NCBI GenBank assembly: GCA_021811525.1
Contig: JAJZOK010000082.1
Location: 1 to 6,012 of the forward strand
DNA from: Thermoplasmata archaeon
GTDB lineage: Archaea; Thermoplasmatota; Thermoplasmata; Thermoplasmatales; Thermoplasmataceae
DNA: 6,012 nucleotides
Direction: 5' to 3'
Part shown: one piece after another, positions 4,977-6,012 of the stretch
How positions within the stretch are numbered: the stretch's first letter is position 1
How the letters are laid out: every line of letters starts with the position of its first letter
Made by a program: the position numbers and the translations under genes
The notes under the pieces: generated by a model
What the model was told of the DNA's origin: nothing
The model's input: the letters and a program-made list of their open reading frames with translations, nothing else
Databases searched by the model: none

Positions 4977-5126
4977 ATGGAATCTGAATCGGTTAATCCT
5001 ACTGCAATATTGATCGATGCTGACAACACCCCACACAGCGCCATAGGGCAGTTATTAGATCATTGCCATAAGTTCGGGAATACTGTGCATCCCAGCTTGA
5101 AGCCTCAAAGAAGAAGAATAGCATGA
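4977..5126 (+). pseudogene. Truncated NYN-domain (DUF88/LabA-like) gene, 5' part only
   Basis: The 49-residue frame contains AILIDADNTPHSAIGQLLDH (residues 10-29) followed by CHKFGNTV. This matches the first strand, the metal-binding Asp (D14) with N17, and the first helix of NYN/PIN-like ribonuclease domains. Those domains normally run about 140 residues and continue with a strand and a YGDW-type motif after this point. Here the similarity stops at V37 (near 5087) and is replaced by a short basic tail (HPSLKPQRRRIA) ending at TGA 5126. Lacking the remaining acidic residues, the product cannot be an active nuclease. Its stop overlaps the recombinase ATG as ATGA, so its translation could still drive the recombinase. 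It is best read as a deletion remnant. Confidence 0.65.
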
Positions 5127-5845
5127 GAATTGAGATGGATGATCTTGCCAGGTGGGTAGATTTTACCGGTCAAACCGTCAGGATTCCAAGGTTCAAGAGA
5201 GAGGCAGAACAGGATCCGTGGTTTCCGAATGAACAGGAATACAAGGAAGTCCTAAGGGCTTGCAGTCTGAAGTTCAAGGAGAGTTTAAGGGATTATCTAA
5301 GAGAACCGGCCCATCAGAGGAGGTGGTTCAAAACTGCCCTCATAATTAGAGTTCTAGCGGAAGGAGGGATGAGGGTATCAGAACTCCTTAAGATGAACCT
5401 TGATGAAAGAAGGGAAAAGGGATATTTCATTCGTTCTTCAAAGGGTGAAAAAGACAGGTTTGTTGCATTATCGCCACCTACCTTGGAAATGATTGACAGG
5501 TATGTCAAAGAATTCAGGGAAAACACAGACACCAGAGCTCTTTGGACAGGGGAATATGGAAGATTGAAGCCAGCAGTGATAAGGAAACTTGTCAAGGAGG
5601 CAGGCATTGCTGCAGGAGTGCCGCAGCTACATCCACATGCCATGAGGCACTACTGTGCTACAAGGCTGCTTAAAATGGGCGTGGACATGAGAAAGGTCCA
5701 GATCCATCTTGGACATGGATCGATAAAAAGCACACAGAGGTACACACATATGTTGAGTTCGGACGTACAGGGTGAAATCTATGATTTGTATTCAGGGGTT
5801 CAGGAACATGATTTTTTCGAATATGAGGAGGCAATAGCAATATGA
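5123..5845 (+). CDS. Tyrosine recombinase/integrase, N-terminally shortened
   Basis: This is a phage-integrase-family (XerC/D, lambda Int type) site-specific recombinase, which cuts and rejoins DNA through a 3'-phosphotyrosine. From ATG 5123 (240 residues) the full catalytic set is visible: R84 (GGMRVSELL), K107 (SSKGEKDRFV), H172-x-x-R175 (HPHAMRHYCATRLL), H198 (HLGHGS) and nucleophile Y207 (STQRYTHM). The catalytic domain starts near residue 33 (PWFPNEQEY). Only the last helix of the N-terminal SAM-like core-binding domain remains (NSMRIEMDDLARW). The frame is open upstream only to 5072, without a standard start, and full-length relatives are usually about 280-330 residues. The gene therefore appears to have lost about 60 residues by a deletion that joined it to the NYN gene. 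No clear ribosome binding site is seen, and translation probably depends on the ATGA overlap. DNA binding may be weakened. It could still act as a small Y-recombinase. Confidence 0.9.
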   Translation: MRIEMDDLARWVDFTGQTVRIPRFKREAEQDPWFPNEQEYKEVLRACSLKFKESLRDYLREPAHQRRWFKTALIIRVLAEGGMRVSELLKMNLDERREKGYFIRSSKGEKDRFVALSPPTLEMIDRYVKEFRENTDTRALWTGEYGRLKPAVIRKLVKEAGIAAGVPQLHPHAMRHYCATRLLKMGVDMRKVQIHLGHGSIKSTQRYTHMLSSDVQGEIYDLYSGVQEHDFFEYEEAIAI

Positions 5846-6012
5846 AAGGGAAAATTGAACTTTTAGAAGTGCAGGTGGGAAGGATTAGAACGGAGTGGGG
5901 CCGACCGGATTTAACCCCGGGTTCGTCTCTACAGAGCAGCTCATTCCTTGAATTTCAGCTTATTAGACTTGGCTTCAATTCATATATTGCCTCCTCCGTA
6001 GCAGAGTCCCAT
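5842..6012 (+). CDS. Hypothetical protein, 3' end outside window
   Basis: ATG 5842 overlaps the recombinase stop as ATGA. GAGGAGG (5825-5831) lies ten bases upstream, and the frame stays open for 57 codons to the window edge. The start MKGKIELLEVQVGRIRTEWG is followed by a Ser-rich loop (GSSLQSSSSF region, about 27-34) and LEFQLIRLGFNSYIASSVAE. I recognise no family. The segment 5896-5921 also resembles a tRNA 3' end on the opposite strand. An open minus-strand frame ending near 5955 (EEAIYELKPSLIS) is a competing reading of the last 58 bases. The call rests mainly on the start signals and the overlap. Confidence 0.5.
   Translation, partial: MKGKIELLEVQVGRIRTEWGRPDLTPGSSLQSSSFLEFQLIRLGFNSYIASSVAESH
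5896..5921 (-). other. tRNA 3'-end-like sequence, possible attachment-site trace
   Basis: The minus strand here reads CCCGGGGTTAAAT, then CCGGTCGGCCCCA. This resembles the T-arm and acceptor 3' half of an archaeal tRNA (CCGG-GTTCAAAT-CCGG-acceptor). The T-loop lacks the invariant TTC, the T-stem has an extra base, and no matching 5' acceptor (GGGGCCG) or D-arm is found in the 90 bases upstream on that strand. It is therefore not an intact tRNA. Next to an integrase, it could be a decayed att sequence. Confidence 0.25.

Noticed and set aside
5314..5643. Minus-strand open frame of 109 codons inside the integrase
   Set aside because: It is the antisense shadow of the recombinase catalytic domain, with low-complexity Ser/Leu-rich translation and no start signals.
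5890..6012. Intact tRNA gene, possibly with an intron, on the minus strand
   Set aside because: The T-loop lacks TTC, the T-stem is out of register, and no 5' acceptor half, D-arm or anticodon arm could be assembled from the remaining bases.
1..6012. CRISPR array, insertion-sequence ends or long direct repeats
   Set aside because: No regularly spaced repeats, no transposase motif and no matched terminal inverted repeats with target duplications were seen by eye on either strand.

Overview
The window looks archaeal, most likely from the Thermoplasmata (Thermoplasma/Ferroplasma/Cuniculiplasma relatives). The evidence is heavy AGG/AGA use for arginine and ATA for isoleucine, Shine-Dalgarno sites of the GGAGGTG type, AT-rich TATA-like boxes about 26 to 34 bases before several starts (some transcripts nearly leaderless), and small secreted or membrane proteins with K/R-rich N-termini. 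This assignment is inferred from style, not from a marker gene. No intact tRNA, rRNA or CRISPR array is present.

Region 1 (1-2073, + strand) is a tightly packed run of small genes with accessory-element character. It holds the 3' part of a coiled-coil protein, two small Cys/His zinc-binding proteins, a phage-style protein with an LPTGQVSWHIP...WDG signature, a basic 92-residue protein, a 50-residue protein and a winged-helix DNA-binding protein. Most junctions overlap stop and start. Two of them appear to need non-AUG starts: CTG inside CTGA and ATA inside ATAG. This resembles an early or accessory operon of a virus, provirus or integrated plasmid.

Region 2 (2101-2733) has a GNAT acetyltransferase on the minus strand, convergent with the operon. 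An intergenic region then fires both ways. Toward the + strand it encodes a leader of roughly 80 bases with an 11-bp perfect stem, a possible 8-bp loop-to-downstream pairing, and a hairpin that buries the ribosome binding site of a small membrane protein. This is the strongest candidate here for an undescribed cis-regulatory RNA.

Region 3 (2734-4588) is a surface or secretion cassette: a 64-residue single-span protein, a protein of about 365 residues with an N-terminal membrane segment and seven N-x-S/T sequons, and an 89-residue two-span protein 26 bases behind it. Two long AT-rich spacers (2929-3188 and 4589-4976) carry T-runs and hairpins but no convincing gene.

Region 4 (4977-6012) carries the 5' third of a NYN-domain (DUF88/LabA-like) gene, cut off and joined to a tyrosine recombinase that keeps R-K-HxxR-H-Y but has lost most of its N-terminal core-binding domain. 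The two reading frames now overlap as ATGA, and the arrangement reads as a deletion scar. A further gene starts on the recombinase stop and runs off the window. Inside it, on the minus strand, lies a stretch resembling the 3' end of an archaeal tRNA, a possible trace of an attachment site.
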